Part shown: positions 1-6,489 of the stretch, one piece after another
Numbering within the stretch: position 1 is the first letter of the stretch
How the letters are laid out: each line of letters opens with the position of its first letter
From: CAYXVU01 sp964468725
GTDB taxonomy: Bacteria; Acidobacteriota; Blastocatellia; UBA7656
Length of the DNA stretch: 12,725 nucleotides
Direction of reading: 5' to 3'
Assembly: GCA_964468725.1 (NCBI GenBank)
Contig: CAYXVU010000172.1
Span: forward strand, 1-12,725
The notes under the pieces: generated by a model
The model's database searches: none
Seen by the model: only the letters and a program-made list of their open reading frames with translations
Told to the model about the DNA's origin: nothing
Made by a program: the position numbers and the translations under genes

Positions 1-58
<58 letters not shown>

Positions 59-176
59 AATATAACCACTATTGTGGTCTTTTACTGTTGGTCACGATTG
101 CCCGACTCATCAGAATTTCCAGTTGACTTGCACACTATCTAGTTTTCAAAGATCGTTTTTCTTGCTTTTGAGGCAA
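59..176 (-). other. rrn operon leader (pre-16S 5' region)
   Basis: This is the transcribed spacer between the inferred transcription start (about 176) and the 16S 5' end. It holds a boxA-like element at 143-154 (GATCTTTGAAAA on the minus strand), resembling the antitermination boxA of rRNA leaders that recruits NusB/S10 and Nus factors, and continues as ACTAGATAG, a wording also common in other bacterial rrn leaders. A small hairpin at 65-78 (ACCAC, loop TATT, GTGGT) sits just before the 16S start and may belong to the pre-rRNA processing stem. The function of both elements is inferred from position and similarity. Confidence 0.65.
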
Positions 177-182
177 AACTCG

Positions 183-210
183 ATTTTATCCATAAAGCAT
201 TTTTTGTCAA
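183..210 (-). promoter_or_regulatory. Sigma70-type promoter of the rrn operon
   Basis: On the minus strand a perfect -35 box TTGACA (205-210) is followed by a 16-bp spacer and a near-consensus -10 box TAAAAT (183-188). The predicted start is near 176, about 118 nt upstream of the 16S gene. The strength of both boxes and the A-rich spacer fit a highly expressed rRNA promoter. No other gene lies between this promoter and the 16S sequence. Confidence 0.8.
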
Positions 211-280
211 CCCCAAACCTGCACCGGCACGAATTTATTTTTGCAGCCCTTCAACTCGCTGAGTCTCACTCAACAGAAAG

Positions 281-1723
281 TCATATCTTGCGGCTTTTCC
301 AGCGGCCTCGTCGAAAGGCGAGTATGCCGACAACGGCAATCAACGATTCAGCAATGGTGATGGCGAGGAAGACGCCATTGGATGCAAATCCTACTTTGAG
401 CGCCAAAACATAGGCCATCGGAATCTGTAACAGCCAGTAGCAAATCAGATTGATGATCGTTGGCGTGACCGTATCACCCGCCCCGTTAAAGGCTTGTACC
501 ATCACCATGCCGTAGGCGTAAAACACGTATCCGTAGCTGATGTATTGTAGACAGGCAACCCCCTGAACAATGACCTCCGGATCATCGGTGAAGATGCCAA
601 CCAGCGGCTGAGCCAATAGCAGAAAGACTACCGTCACGATGGCAAGAAAGACCATATTGGCAAAGGCCGTGAGCCACACAGATTTTTCTGCCCGCTCCGG
701 TTTACCGGCTCCAAGGTTTTGCCCGACCAGCGTTGCCGCCGCATTGCTCATCCCCCACGAAGGCAGCAGAGTGAAAAGGATGATGCGAATGGCTATCGTG
801 TATCCGGCTAGGGCCGGGCTGCCGAACACGGCAACGATGCGCACCAGTCCGAGCCAACTGGCTGTCGCTACAAAAAACTGAAAGATCCCGCCGAGCGAAA
901 CTTTTAAGAGGTGCCACATCACACGGAAATCCAAGTGCCTCTCTTCTCGTCGCACAGCAATGCGACCTTTGCCGCCAAACAGGATGAAGAGTTGATAAGC
1001 GACTCCGGCACCACGCCCAACAAAGGTGCCAATTCCCGCGCCTGTCAGCCCCATTTCGGGAAAGGGTCCCAACCCGAAGACGAGACATGGGTCAATGAGC
1101 ATATTGAGTAGATTGGAAATCCACAGCGATTTCATGGCAATCGCCGCATCGCCCGCCCCGCGAAATACGGCGTTAATCAAAAAGAGCAATATGATGACGA
1201 AGTTGCCGCCGATGACAATCGCACCATAAGTAGAACCGGTTGCGATCACCCCTTCACTTGCGCCCATCAAGCGAAAGAGCGCAGGGGTATAAAGGATGCC
1301 AACAACCCCTATCGGTGCGGACACCAACAGCCCTAAAACGATAGATTGCACGGCTGCCGATGCGGCCCCGGATCGATCTTTTTCACCGATGCGGCGTGCC
1401 ACCATCGCCGTTGTGGCCATGCCCAATCCGAGCGCAATGCCAAAAATAATGGTCAGCAGTGATTCCGTGAGCCCGACCGTCGCAATCGCCTCTTTGCCGA
1501 GTCGTGAAACGATGAAGACGTCAACGATGCCGAGCAGCGATTCCATCATCATCTCTAATACCATCGGCACAGAGAGCAAGAGAATCGCACGTCCCAGTCG
1601 GCCCTCGGTAAAGTCCTGCTCGCTGCCCCGGATCGCTTCGCGCACGTCTTTCCATAAACCGGAGAGCCTGCCCGCGGACGCCGTCTCCGCAGTCGAGGCA
1701 TTTGCCTGCACAGAGTTTTCCAT
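281..1723 (-). CDS. MATE family multidrug/Na+ (or H+) antiporter
   Basis: This 480-residue integral membrane protein belongs to the multidrug and toxic compound extrusion family, which exports cationic drugs or metabolites in exchange for Na+ or H+. About 40 hydrophilic residues precede the first membrane segment (residues 45-65, rich in L, M and V). Two homologous bundles of about six helices follow, with the family-typical AIATVGLTESLL and GMATTAMVARRIG stretches near residues 79-113 and a second-half repeat containing GNAAATLVGQNLGAG-like wording (here NAAATLVGQNLGAGKPERAE). The ATG at 1723 is chosen because it has a strong Shine-Dalgarno GAGGTGA five bases upstream; an in-frame extension to 1780 lacks one and would run through the terminator-like hairpin. 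The gene is codirectional with the rrn operon downstream and no clear terminator separates them. The substrate cannot be told from sequence; NorM- versus DinF-type assignment is open. Confidence 0.93.
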   Translation of the reverse strand: MENSVQANASTAETASAGRLSGLWKDVREAIRGSEQDFTEGRLGRAILLLSVPMVLEMMMESLLGIVDVFIVSRLGKEAIATVGLTESLLTIIFGIALGLGMATTAMVARRIGEKDRSGAASAAVQSIVLGLLVSAPIGVVGILYTPALFRLMGASEGVIATGSTYGAIVIGGNFVIILLFLINAVFRGAGDAAIAMKSLWISNLLNMLIDPCLVFGLGPFPEMGLTGAGIGTFVGRGAGVAYQLFILFGGKGRIAVRREERHLDFRVMWHLLKVSLGGIFQFFVATASWLGLVRIVAVFGSPALAGYTIAIRIILFTLLPSWGMSNAAATLVGQNLGAGKPERAEKSVWLTAFANMVFLAIVTVVFLLLAQPLVGIFTDDPEVIVQGVACLQYISYGYVFYAYGMVMVQAFNGAGDTVTPTIINLICYWLLQIPMAYVLALKVGFASNGVFLAITIAESLIAVVGILAFRRGRWKSRKI

Positions 1724-1739
1724 AAGATTCACCTCAGTG

Positions 1740-1775
1740 AAAAAAACCGAAGCAGCATTAAGACAGGCTTCAGCT
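1740..1775 (-). terminator. Intrinsic terminator/attenuator-like hairpin before the MATE gene
   Basis: On the minus strand AGCTGAAGC (1775-1767) pairs with GCTTCGGTT (1753-1745), a 9-bp stem with two G-U pairs and a 13-nt loop. It runs directly into seven U residues (1746-1740). Four bases later comes the Shine-Dalgarno of the MATE gene (1735-1729). A terminator placed immediately before a ribosome binding site, in the same direction, is the usual architecture of a transcriptional attenuator. It could instead end an upstream small transcript. Confidence 0.6.
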
Positions 1776-1832
1776 AGCAAGGTTGTGGATTGGTGGTTAT
1801 CTGGAAAGGAGTGGTTTCGTTCTTACTTCATG

Positions 1833-1895
1833 TTAGTTTCCTTGAGGTGCGGGGTGACCCCATCACGGGTCTTCGCGGCTGCCTCTTTCAACTAA
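1833..1895 (-). ncRNA. Candidate structured leader RNA element upstream of MATE
   Basis: Three stems nest in order: TTAGTT/AACTAA (1890-1895 with 1833-1838), GAGG/CCTC (1882-1885 with 1844-1847) and GACCC/GGGTC (1867-1871 with 1856-1860, loop GTGATG on the minus strand), separated by internal loops. The element sits about 60 nt upstream of the terminator-like hairpin of the MATE leader. I could not match it to a known riboswitch class from memory; the guanidine-I, cobalamin, TPP and c-di-GMP-I signatures were considered and do not fit. The helices are short and may be chance, and being palindromic they could equally form in a plus-strand transcript. Confidence 0.25.
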
Positions 1896-2038
1896 TCGGT
1901 AGCGCGGGATGGCAAATCAATTATGTGCTGTTTGGTTTGCACCCGGCTTTTGACGCCCGCATAGAGTACTGCACGTCTAGTCCATCGGGCAAGCCACTTA
2001 GCGACTTTCAATTGACGAAGCCCTTCGTCTAATGTCAT
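1892..2038 (-). CDS. Possible small ORF, 48 codons (unrecognised)
   Basis: An ATG at 2038 opens a 48-residue frame ending in TAG at 1892. The product is basic, rich in R, K and W (it contains KVAKWLARWTRRAVLYAGVK), and I do not recognise it. After the TAG the same frame continues for 22 more codons (including TRDGVTPHLK) to a TAA at 1823, so this could be a slightly longer gene broken by an amber stop, or no gene at all. No Shine-Dalgarno is visible before the ATG, and the same DNA can fold into several hairpins. It lies upstream of and codirectional with the MATE gene. Treat it as a low-confidence candidate. Confidence 0.2.
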   Translation of the reverse strand: MTLDEGLRQLKVAKWLARWTRRAVLYAGVKSRVQTKQHIIDLPSRATD

Positions 2039-2071
2039 AACGGATGGCGATTCGAAACCCATATGAATCTA

Positions 2072-2081
2072 TTGACGTCAA
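2072..2081. promoter_or_regulatory. Perfect 10-bp palindrome TTGACGTCAA
   Basis: TTGACGTCAA is its own reverse complement and lies about 245 bp upstream of the carbonic anhydrase start and 349 bp upstream of the MATE start. Such a short perfect palindrome can be an operator for a dimeric regulator, but a 10-bp palindrome also occurs by chance. No second copy was noticed in the window. Confidence 0.2.
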
Positions 2082-2175
2082 AACAAACGAGCGGGCGAGC
2101 CGTCGGTGCAGCGGCCTACCACCCCGCGCGTCAACCAAGACGGCTGACCGCTCTTCTTCTCTGTCCTTGTCCGTA

Positions 2176-2207
2176 GGCCAACCGCCCGTAGCGGATCAAG
2201 GTTGGCC
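2176..2207. repeat. 8-bp inverted repeat GGCCAACC/GGTTGGCC
   Basis: GGCCAACC (2176-2183) and GGTTGGCC (2200-2207) form a GC-rich 8-bp stem with a 16-nt loop. A competing smaller hairpin CCGC/GCGG (2182-2185 with 2191-2194) overlaps the left arm. The repeat lies 118 bp before the carbonic anhydrase start codon, so it may be a structure in that gene's leader or an operator. No U-tract follows on either strand. Confidence 0.3.
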
Positions 2208-2325
2208 ACCTTCATAACTATCACTCCGAACGACCAGAGAGCTTCATACAAATTCGATTGCCGCAACCAGCGTCTTTGTATACGGCTTTCTCATCTGCAC
2301 ACCCAAACAAAAAAGGAGCACAACG

Positions 2326-2919
2326 ATGAGCAAGATTCTTGACGAAATTCGGGCTGCCAATGCAGCCTATGCGGAATCCTTTGGCGAGCGCGGGAGTCTG
2401 ACTCTGCCTCCGGCGCGCAGCTTTGCCATTCTGACTTGTATGGACGCACGCCTCGACCCGGCCAAATACGCGGGGCTCGCCGAAGGTGACGCGCACATCA
2501 TTCGCAACGCCGGAGGGCGGGCAAGTGATGATGCGATCCGTTCGCTGGTGATCTCTTATAAATTGCTCGGCACACGTGAATGGTTCGTCATTCACCATAC
2601 CGATTGCGGTATGGCGCTGTTTACCAATGACATTATGGGCGATCTGTTAGCGAGCAGTCTCAAAACCGCCAGCATTGATGAAACCGGCTGGCACGATACG
2701 GGCGCAGGCCCCGGCTCGCCTGAAGGTCGCTTCATTAACTGGCTGACCTTCAAAGATGCAACCGCCAGCGTCGTAGACGACGTGCGCCGCATTCGCAATC
2801 ATCCGCTGGTTCCGCGGGAGATTCCCATCTACGGATTGGTTTATGATGTCAAGACCGGGCGTTTGCTCGACGTGCCGGAAGCCAACGAAGCTGGACAAAC
2901 ACAAGCCGCAAAGCCGTAA
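2326..2919 (+). CDS. Beta-class carbonic anhydrase
   Basis: This 197-residue cytoplasmic enzyme interconverts CO2 and bicarbonate using zinc. The beta-class signature is complete. CMDAR at residues 38-42 supplies the zinc ligand Cys38 and the Asp40-Arg42 dyad, and HTDC at 91-94 supplies zinc ligands His91 and Cys94. The stretches AHIIRNAGG (56-64) and ISYKLLGTRE (76-85) are family-typical. The overall wording resembles the short clade that includes mycobacterial Rv1284. The ATG at 2326 has a strong Shine-Dalgarno (AAAAGGAG) seven bases upstream. The last 15 or so residues look like a loose polar tail. The gene appears monocistronic: a hairpin follows 17 nt after the stop and there are about 300 nt to the next gene. 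No cognate bicarbonate transporter is adjacent. Confidence 0.95.
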   Translation: MSKILDEIRAANAAYAESFGERGSLTLPPARSFAILTCMDARLDPAKYAGLAEGDAHIIRNAGGRASDDAIRSLVISYKLLGTREWFVIHHTDCGMALFTNDIMGDLLASSLKTASIDETGWHDTGAGPGSPEGRFINWLTFKDATASVVDDVRRIRNHPLVPREIPIYGLVYDVKTGRLLDVPEANEAGQTQAAKP

Positions 2920-2935
2920 CCGAATAGACTGCCAA

Positions 2936-2960
2936 AGGGGTACAGTCCGGCTGTGCCCCT
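2936..2960 (+). terminator. Hairpin after carbonic anhydrase, probable terminator
   Basis: AGGGGTACAG (2936-2945) pairs with CTGTGCCCCT (2951-2960), a 10-bp stem with one U-G pair and a 5-nt loop, beginning 17 nt after the stop codon. There is no U-tract behind it, so it is not a textbook Rho-independent terminator. It may act with Rho or protect the mRNA 3' end. Confidence 0.45.
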
Positions 2961-3218
2961 CCGCTATGCCAATCTCTTCTACCCCGCCCTCTTCCAATAG
3001 AGGCCGCTCTCCCGCAAGGAAGGTTTCGACCTGCGAACGCCCTGCGAGTCGCCGGTCTTTGTCACCCGCGTCGTTATTAATTCCCCACGACTCTCCGTCA
3101 GTCCGGCTCGGTGATTCAGGCTAGTGGCAAAGCCTGCCCTTTGGCTATACTCTCCCATTGCTCAAGCAGGCAAAACCGAATCCAATCGCGTGGCCCAATA
3201 ACTTTGCGAGGTGAAGTC
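2961..3218 (+). other. Intergenic region before the amidohydrolase gene
   Basis: Nothing protein-coding was recognised. A TATACT hexamer at 3146-3151 could be a -10 box 68 bp before the start codon, but no good -35 box lies at the proper distance. A 6-bp inverted repeat GCCTGC/GCAGGC (3132-3137 with 3166-3171) brackets it. The amidohydrolase promoter is presumably here but is not identified with confidence. Confidence 0.35.
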
Positions 3219-6200
3219 GTGTTAAAAAAAGTACTGGTCTGTTTGCTCATTCTCTCCTTCGTATCAGTCGCCTACTCGCTGCCGCGACAAGAGGCGAAGA
3301 AACCGGAAGTCTGGGATGTCGAAGGCGATCACGGCCCTTCGACGCTCGTCGAATTCGACACTGACGAAGGCACTTGGATGAGTTGCGATGTCTCGCCCGA
3401 TGGTCGCACCCTCGTCTTTGATCTGCTCGGCGATATTTACAAAATGCCGATCACTGGCGGCGCTGCCGAACTGCTCTCCAGCGGCGTCTCCTACGAATGC
3501 CAACCGCGCTTTTCGCCCGATGGCAAATTGATTGCGTTTACCTCTGACCGCGATGGGGCGGAAAACATCTGGGTGATGGATGCGGACGGAAAAAACCGTC
3601 GCCAGATCACCAAAGAAACCTTTCGCATGCTCAACACCCCGGCGTGGACGCGCGACGGGCAATACTTGCTGGCGCGCAAGCACTTCACCNNNNNNNNNNG
3701 CTCGGCGGGTGCGGGCGAAATCTGGATGTATCACCTCAACGGCGGCGGCAGCGGCGTACAGATCACCGAGCGTTTTGATTGGACGGCCAACACCGGCGAA
3801 CCAGCGGTTGATCCGACCGGGCGCTTCATCTACTTCGCGCAGACCACTGCCTTCGATTACAACAAAAATGTTTACGCGGGCATTTATTGGATCGAACGAT
3901 ACGATACGACGACAGCACGCCGCACGGTCTTTGTACGCGGTGCGGGCGGCGCGATTCGGCCTGCGGTTTCGCCTAATGGTAAATATCTTGCCTTCATTCG
4001 CCGCGACGGACTCAAGACCGTCTTGTACCTGCGCGAAATCGAAAGCGGGCGCGAATGGCCGATCTACGATAAACTGACGCGCGATCAGCAAGAGGCATGG
4101 GCATTGTTTGGAACCTATCCCGGCTATGCATGGACGCCCGACAGCAAGAGCATCGTCATCACCGCACAAGGCAAATTCGTGCGCGTCAACACAGACAACG
4201 AACAAGCCACGCCGATTCCCTTCACCGCGCACGTCTCGCAACGGGTTGCCAACGCCGTGCGCTTCACGCAAACCGTTGCCCCCGACCGCGACAACACCAA
4301 GCTCCTGCGGTGGGCAAAGCGTTCGGGCGACCGCGTCCTCTACACTGCGCTCGGCAAACTCTATATTAAGGCGGGCAACGACTCGCCCCGACGGCTGCTC
4401 AACACCAACGAGTTTGAGTACGCGCCGAACTTTTCAAGCGATGGTTCGAAGATCGCCTTCGTCACCTGGTCTGACAAAGAGAAAGGGGCTGTGTGGGTGG
4501 CCAATAGCGACGGTTCGAACGCGCGCAGAATTACGACCATCGGCGATCAATATGCCAACCCCGTCTTTTCACCCGACGGCTCGAAGGTCGCTTATTTGAA
4601 AGGTCGCGGCAGCGTCTATCACGATGAAGATTTGGCCAGCGAATCCTCATTCGAGATTCATTATTGGGACGGCAGCAAACACAACTATGTGACCGATGTC
4701 TTCAGTCGCGGGCCGAATGCGCGCATGCCGATGCTCTACTTTGATCCGCAAGGCGAGCGGCTGATGTTTATGGAGTCGCGCCCTTCGCAAGGCACAGTGA
4801 GCACTTTCCTGAGCAGCGTCAAATTGACAGGCGACGATTATCGTCAGCATATCGAATCGAAAAACGCCACCGAGATTGCGCCTTCGCCCGATGGCGAATG
4901 GCTGGCTTTTAAGGAGTATCACAAACTCTACGTCGCACCCTTTCCGAAAACCGGCAAGACGCTGAAGGTCAGCGCCACCGAAACTATTGTTCCCGTCAAA
5001 CTGATCTCAGCCCAATCGGGCGATTGGCTGGCCTGGTCGCGCGATAGTAAAAGCGTGCAATGGACGGCGGGCGAAAACTTTTACGAGCAATCGCTCGACA
5101 GTGTCTTCAAGCAACTGGCGAAAGATGAAAAAGCGCCCGAACCGAAAGCGGCAAAGATCGGCTTCGAGTTCGAAACCGCGAAACCGATGGGCACGGTGGC
5201 GCTGACCAATGCGCGCCTCGTCACCATGAAAGGCGATGAGGTGATCGAACGCGGCACGATCATCGTCGAAAACAATCGCATCAAAGCGGTCGGCGCGCGC
5301 GTTGACATCCCGGCCAATGCGCGCCGCATTGATATGGCGGGCAAGACGATCATTCCCGGCATCATTGATGTGCACGCGCACATGGGCTACAACACGCTCG
5401 ACATCATTCCCGAAAAGCAATGGTTGTACTATGCCAATCTGGCCTACGGCGTGACGACGACGCACGACCCGTCGGCTTCGACGCAAACCGTCTTCGCGCA
5501 ATCGGAGATGGTGAAAGCCGGAGCGATGGTCGGGCCGCGCATCTTCTCGACTGGCTACATTCTCTACGGCGCGGAGAGTCCCGAAAAAGCCATCGTCAAC
5601 AACTATGAAGATGCGAAAGCCAACCTCTCACGCTTGAAAGCCGTCGGCGCGTTCAGCGTCAAGAGCTACAATCAACCGCGGCGCAATCAGCGTCAGCAGA
5701 TTATCAAAGCGGCGCGCGACCTCGGCATGATGGTCGTGCCCGAAGGCGGTTCGACCTATTCCTCAAACATCACTCACATCCTCGATGGTCACACGGGCGT
5801 TGAGCATTCGCTGCCCGTCGCGCCGCTTTATAAAGATGTCATCACCCTCTTTGCCAAGAGTCAGACCGGCTACACGCCGACGCTGATCGTCGCTTATGGC
5901 GGACTGTCGGGCGAGTATTATTGGTATCAGCATTCGGAGGTGTGGAAGAACGAACACTTGCTCAAATACACGCCGCGCAGCGTGTTGGATGCGCGCGGGC
6001 GACGGCGGCAGATGTCGCCCGAAGACGATTACTTTCACGTTGACATCGCGCGCAGCGCCAAAGATGTGATGCGGGCGGGCGGCAAAGTGCAGCTCGGCGC
6101 GCATGGCCAGTTGCAAGGTCTGGGCGCGCATTGGGAGCTATGGATGTTGCAGCAAGGGGGAATGACGACGATAGAAGCCTTACGCTGTGCAACGCTCTTC

Positions 6201-6416
6201 GGCGCGCAGTATCTCGGCCTCGATAGAGACCTCGGCTCCATCGAAGTCGGCAAACTCGCCGATTTGGCGGTGCTCGACCGCAACCCGCTTGATAATCTTC
6301 AGAACTCGCAGTTCGTACGTTATGTTATGGTGAACGGCGTGCTCTACGACACGACGAACATGGACGAAATTTACCCGCAGCAAAAAGCGCGCGGCAAATT
6401 CTATTGGGAGATGTAA
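3219..6416 (+). CDS. Exported TolB-like beta-propeller / amidohydrolase fusion protein
   Basis: This 1065-residue protein starts with a Sec signal peptide (KK then a hydrophobic core, residues 1 to about 22, no lipobox Cys). About 600 residues with repeated propeller blades follow, recognisable by SPDGK/SPDGS-type turns then IAF or VAY and IWVMDADG-type strands. An imidazolonepropionase-like amidohydrolase domain spans about residues 655-1050. It has HAH at 719-721 within PGIIDVHAH, a candidate carbamylated Lys815 (FSVKSYNQ), His863 (GVEHSLP) and a C-terminal GKLADLAVLDRNPL motif. The GTG at 3219 is chosen because GAGGTG lies five bases upstream and the signal peptide begins there; an in-frame extension to 3111 has no ribosome binding site. 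A ten-N gap (3690-3699) hides about four residues near residue 160, yet the frame is unbroken. Fusions of this type are usually annotated only as amidohydrolases; the substrate, perhaps a peptide or cyclic amide, is unknown. Confidence 0.88.
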   Translation: MLKKVLVCLLILSFVSVAYSLPRQEAKKPEVWDVEGDHGPSTLVEFDTDEGTWMSCDVSPDGRTLVFDLLGDIYKMPITGGAAELLSSGVSYECQPRFSPDGKLIAFTSDRDGAENIWVMDADGKNRRQITKETFRMLNTPAWTRDGQYLLARKHFTXXXXSAGAGEIWMYHLNGGGSGVQITERFDWTANTGEPAVDPTGRFIYFAQTTAFDYNKNVYAGIYWIERYDTTTARRTVFVRGAGGAIRPAVSPNGKYLAFIRRDGLKTVLYLREIESGREWPIYDKLTRDQQEAWALFGTYPGYAWTPDSKSIVITAQGKFVRVNTDNEQATPIPFTAHVSQRVANAVRFTQTVAPDRDNTKLLRWAKRSGDRVLYTALGKLYIKAGNDSPRRLLNTNEFEYAPNFSSDGSKIAFVTWSDKEKGAVWVANSDGSNARRITTIGDQYANPVFSPDGSKVAYLKGRGSVYHDEDLASESSFEIHYWDGSKHNYVTDVFSRGPNARMPMLYFDPQGERLMFMESRPSQGTVSTFLSSVKLTGDDYRQHIESKNATEIAPSPDGEWLAFKEYHKLYVAPFPKTGKTLKVSATETIVPVKLISAQSGDWLAWSRDSKSVQWTAGENFYEQSLDSVFKQLAKDEKAPEPKAAKIGFEFETAKPMGTVALTNARLVTMKGDEVIERGTIIVENNRIKAVGARVDIPANARRIDMAGKTIIPGIIDVHAHMGYNTLDIIPEKQWLYYANLAYGVTTTHDPSASTQTVFAQSEMVKAGAMVGPRIFSTGYILYGAESPEKAIVNNYEDAKANLSRLKAVGAFSVKSYNQPRRNQRQQIIKAARDLGMMVVPEGGSTYSSNITHILDGHTGVEHSLPVAPLYKDVITLFAKSQTGYTPTLIVAYGGLSGEYYWYQHSEVWKNEHLLKYTPRSVLDARGRRRQMSPEDDYFHVDIARSAKDVMRAGGKVQLGAHGQLQGLGAHWELWMLQQGGMTTIEALRCATLFGAQYLGLDRDLGSIEVGKLADLAVLDRNPLDNLQNSQFVRYVMVNGVLYDTTNMDEIYPQQKARGKFYWEM
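3690..3699. other. Assembly gap (10 N)
   Basis: Ten undetermined bases lie inside the propeller coding region. The reading frame is the same on both sides and propeller sequence continues directly, so the true missing length is probably about 10 nt (or differs by a multiple of three) and the join looks correct. Confidence 0.99.
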
Positions 6417-6435
6417 TCAGGCAGTCGGCAGGTTA

Positions 6436-6464
6436 GCGGCTGTGACGATGGGCGTCACAGCCGC
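6436..6464 (+). terminator. Perfect 12-bp hairpin after the amidohydrolase gene
   Basis: GCGGCTGTGACG (6436-6447) and CGTCACAGCCGC (6453-6464) form a perfect 12-bp, GC-rich stem with loop ATGGG, starting 20 nt after the amidohydrolase stop. It is followed by ATCATAG rather than a U-tract. Its position suggests transcription termination or 3'-end protection. It also lies 25 nt before the ABC gene start, so it could influence that gene's translation or separate the two genes. Confidence 0.55.
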
Positions 6465-6489
6465 ATCATAGATTGGTTTACGAACTTAC

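Larger units (their letters stand above)
1724..2325. other. 602-bp intergenic region between MATE and carbonic anhydrase genes
   Basis: No convincing conserved protein gene was recognised here. Besides the terminator-like hairpin at 1740-1775, several inverted repeats are visible. They are three nested stems (1833-1838 with 1890-1895, 1844-1847 with 1882-1885, 1856-1860 with 1867-1871), a bulged stem (1952-1961 with 1970-1977), a 6-7 bp hairpin (GACGAA/TTCGTC, 2014-2029), a 10-bp palindrome (2072-2081) and an 8-bp inverted repeat (2176-2207). A 48-codon minus-strand reading frame (1892-2038) is described separately. The right-hand part should carry the carbonic anhydrase promoter, but no good -35/-10 pair stands out; TTGCCG at 2258 and TATACG at 2279 are only 15 bp apart. 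Confidence 0.6.

Noticed and set aside
1296..1895. Plus-strand frame of 199 residues across the MATE gene start
   Set aside because: It is the complement of the MATE coding sequence, with a low-complexity S/T/P-rich translation and no ribosome binding site.
1724..2040. Known riboswitch or tRNA/tmRNA/RNase P RNA in the MATE leader
   Set aside because: A GATTCGAAAC stretch near 2050 recalls a T-arm, and a few words near 1900-1960 recall c-di-GMP-I, but no cloverleaf, no tmRNA or RNase P hallmarks and no complete riboswitch consensus could be assembled.
3111..3218. Upstream in-frame extension of the amidohydrolase (GTG at 3111)
   Set aside because: No Shine-Dalgarno precedes it, and the extension would place 36 non-signal residues before a clear signal peptide that has its own GTG start and GAGGTG site.
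3264..4271. Long minus-strand open frame (335 residues) opposite the amidohydrolase gene
   Set aside because: It is antisense to a well-supported propeller domain, has no ribosome binding site or recognisable domain, and mirrors the high-GC codon pattern of the real gene. The same applies to other antisense frames within 4647-6383.
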